NCBI GenBank assembly: GCA_030442055.1
Contig: JAUJEB010000002.1
Location: 186,001 to 250,000 of the forward strand
DNA length: 64,000 bases
Direction of reading: 5' to 3'
Source of the DNA: Agaribacillus aureus
GTDB taxonomy: Bacteria > Bacteroidota > Bacteroidia > Cytophagales > Cyclobacteriaceae
Shown piece by piece: positions 62,059 through 64,000 of this stretch. The translations under genes were made by a program, and so were the position numbers. The notes beneath the pieces were generated by a model. The model saw only the letters and a program-made list of their open reading frames with translations. It searched no databases and was not told the origin of the DNA. How positions within the stretch are numbered: position 1 is the first letter of the stretch; every line of letters starts with the position of its first letter.

Positions 62059-64000
62059 ATGAAACAAAATAACATATTGAATTTAGAAAAGTTAATACTA
62101 CTAATAGTAGTTCTTCTTTCCCATTTTTTAGTGCAGGCTCAGACACCTACTCAGCGCCGTGCGATTATCCGGAATTACGATCATAGCAAGCTTCAGGTAA
62201 TGGCTAAGGATTTTACTGCTACTGCTCATGCAAATAGACAGGAAGCGCTAGCGCTGGCTAAAATACATGGATGGGAGCCAGTTAAGTACAATGAGGATGG
62301 CACCTTCAGTGAGCTCATGGGGGTCAGAGATGATGGCAGTCCCATTTATTATACACTGTATAACTCAGATGCCGCCAGGTCAACGCGTACGAATCACTTG
62401 AATACAGGCGGTTCGCTGGGGCTTCATTTAAATGGACAAGGCATGAAAGTTTATGTATGGGATGGTGGTCCTACCGTACCCACTCACCAGGAATTTAATG
62501 ATCAGATTAACGGTCGAGTGAACATTAAGGATGGTGTAACAACACCGAATAGAAATAGCTGGCATGCACAACACGTGACCGGGACCATTCTGGCAGCTGG
62601 TGTAGTTCCAAAGGCCAAAGGCATGGCTCCCCTGGCACAAGCGTTTACCCATAATTGGAGCAATGACTATGGAGAAGCAATCAAGGCGGCGGGTGAGGGC
62701 ATGCTCTTATCCAACCACTCTTATGGATGGGAAACCGGGCGATTTTGCAGCTGGTACTTTGGAGCATATGAGCATACGGCAAGGGCCTGGGATGAATTGA
62801 TGTACAATGCCCCTGCGTACTTGCCTGTGTTTGCCGCCGGAAATGACGGAAACAAATCCGTCAATGATGCTCCGTTGGATGTTAATAATCCAGCTTTTGA
62901 CAAGTTATCGGGCTGGCAAACAGCCAAAAACAATCTAGTGGTGGCTAACGCATATGACGCTACCGTTGAAGACGATGGCTCATTGACAAGTGTCTCTATT
63001 TATCCCGGAAGCAGTCAGGGGCCTACGGATGATTTCAGGATCAAACCAGATATTACTGGGAATGGAGTGGATGTATACTCCACGGATGTCGACAGTGATG
63101 CGGATTATCGTCGCGCGTGGGGAACTTCCATGGCAGCTCCAAACGTAACAGGAAGTCTGTTACTGCTACAGCAACACTACAATAATCTGAATGATTCATT
63201 CATGCGAGCGGCCACACTGAAAGGTCTGGCCTTGCATACCGCGGACGATGCAGGCATACCAGGACCTGATGCCATCTTCGGGTGGGGACTGCTCAACGCA
63301 AAAGCCGCAGCGCAGGAAATTACAGCCAATGGCGAAACTTCTATTATCGCTGAGCTCACATTAACCCCTGGCCAAACATACTCCTTGCCAGTTGAGGCAG
63401 ATGGGGACAATGACAATGATTTGATCGCTTCCATTTCGTGGACGGATCCTCCCGGAACAACAGTTGACGGTGCGGTCTGTCATACTCCTCCCAACAACCC
63501 CACACCCAAATTAGTCAATGACCTGGACATTAGAGTGACCCAGGCCTCCCGTACCTTCTTCCCTTATCGGTTGACTGGAGTAAATACCAATGATCAAGGG
63601 GACAACATCGTAGATCCATATGAACGGGTTGATGTGAAAGAAGCCAGTGGGAATTACATCGTTACTGTTACTCACAAGGGTTCACTTTCAGGCGGATCTC
63701 AGAACTATTCACTAATCGTCACAGGAGTGAATATTAGCTGCGATGGTATAGCTGGCACGCCTACTAATCTTAATCTTAGCACTGTGGGTAGGAATACAGC
63801 TACCATATCCTGGGACAAAATTCCATATGCTACACATGATATACGATATAGAAAATTAGGATCAGCTGACTGGATAACTGTTTCCTCTTCCAATGCTTCT
63901 TTTTTTGAGCTGAATGGCCTGGAAAGTGGTGCCCAATATGAAGTCCAGGTAAGGAGTAAATGCCAAAACAATAGTATTTCTGCTTATACTGCTTCAGTTT
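62059..64000 (+). CDS. secreted subtilisin-like protease (S8) with fibronectin type III domain (3' truncated)
   Basis: The start at 62059 gives a signal peptide (LILLIVVLLSHFLVQAQTPT). The S8 triad is Asp in KVYVWDGGPTVPTHQEF, His in NSWHAQHVTGTI and Ser in GTSMAAPNVTGS. A beta-sandwich with DLDIRVT and GNYIVTVTHKG-like strands follows (about 450-550), then a fibronectin type III domain (NTATISWDKIPYATHDIRYR; LNGLESGAQYEVQVRSKCQN). The frame stays open to the last base, so the C-terminus, probably a secretion tail, is missing. It is a Bacteroidota extracellular protease. Confidence 0.9.
   Translation, partial: MKQNNILNLEKLILLIVVLLSHFLVQAQTPTQRRAIIRNYDHSKLQVMAKDFTATAHANRQEALALAKIHGWEPVKYNEDGTFSELMGVRDDGSPIYYTLYNSDAARSTRTNHLNTGGSLGLHLNGQGMKVYVWDGGPTVPTHQEFNDQINGRVNIKDGVTTPNRNSWHAQHVTGTILAAGVVPKAKGMAPLAQAFTHNWSNDYGEAIKAAGEGMLLSNHSYGWETGRFCSWYFGAYEHTARAWDELMYNAPAYLPVFAAGNDGNKSVNDAPLDVNNPAFDKLSGWQTAKNNLVVANAYDATVEDDGSLTSVSIYPGSSQGPTDDFRIKPDITGNGVDVYSTDVDSDADYRRAWGTSMAAPNVTGSLLLLQQHYNNLNDSFMRAATLKGLALHTADDAGIPGPDAIFGWGLLNAKAAAQEITANGETSIIAELTLTPGQTYSLPVEADGDNDNDLIASISWTDPPGTTVDGAVCHTPPNNPTPKLVNDLDIRVTQASRTFFPYRLTGVNTNDQGDNIVDPYERVDVKEASGNYIVTVTHKGSLSGGSQNYSLIVTGVNISCDGIAGTPTNLNLSTVGRNTATISWDKIPYATHDIRYRKLGSADWITVSSSNASFFELNGLESGAQYEVQVRSKCQNNSISAYTASV

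Overview
The window comes from a Bacteroidota chromosome, most likely a Cytophagales-type, probably marine heterotroph. This rests on two sigma/anti-sigma/SusC/SusD loci, many TonB-type and lipoprotein genes, sulfatases beside a fucosidase, and a Bacteroidota-type promoter (TTG ... TAnnTTTG) before the last gene. No rRNA, tRNA, CRISPR array or insertion sequence was recognised.

Region 1 (1-1736) is a two-component pair, a 5'-truncated NarX/LytS-type kinase with a LuxR-type regulator. Region 2 (about 1.7-14.9 kb) is a zinc-homeostasis island. It holds a Zur/Fur repressor, a MacB-like ABC transporter with a histidine-rich loop, two CFFCG proteins, an LCIB-type carbonic anhydrase, a MerC-like protein, dCTP deaminase, GTP cyclohydrolase I, a TonB receptor with a lipoprotein partner, a COG0523 GTPase and a NicO-like transporter. 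A palindrome of the form YGCAAY-N3-RTTGCR recurs at five places in front of these genes, with a sixth weaker copy, and is the likely Zur box.

Region 3 (15.2-29.9 kb) is a polysaccharide-utilisation locus: ECF sigma, FecR, SusC, SusD, a beta-helix protein, two formylglycine sulfatases, a GH29 fucosidase and a DUF4380 lipoprotein. A sulfated fucose-containing glycan is the likely substrate. Region 4 (30-36 kb) has a DUF6340-like lipoprotein, an OmpR-type two-component system and a small stress/membrane group. Region 5 (36.1-43.2 kb, minus strand) is a second sigma/FecR/SusC/SusD set without enzymes.

Region 6 (43.5-61.6 kb) is an accessory, defence-like island. Its first half has a PhoD-like phosphatase, a decayed alpha/beta-hydrolase, a DRGH nuclease, a membrane protein, a papain-like protease with an adjacent chagasin-like inhibitor, and three small or secreted proteins. 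Its second half has a GHKL ATPase and an sspB-sspC-sspD-sspE DNA phosphorothioation defence operon, led by a 54-aa ribbon-helix-helix gene with a double operator. A second palindrome, TACCCAA-N2-TTGGGTA, occurs four times across this island only and may tie it together. The window ends inside a secreted subtilisin-like protease with a fibronectin type III domain.
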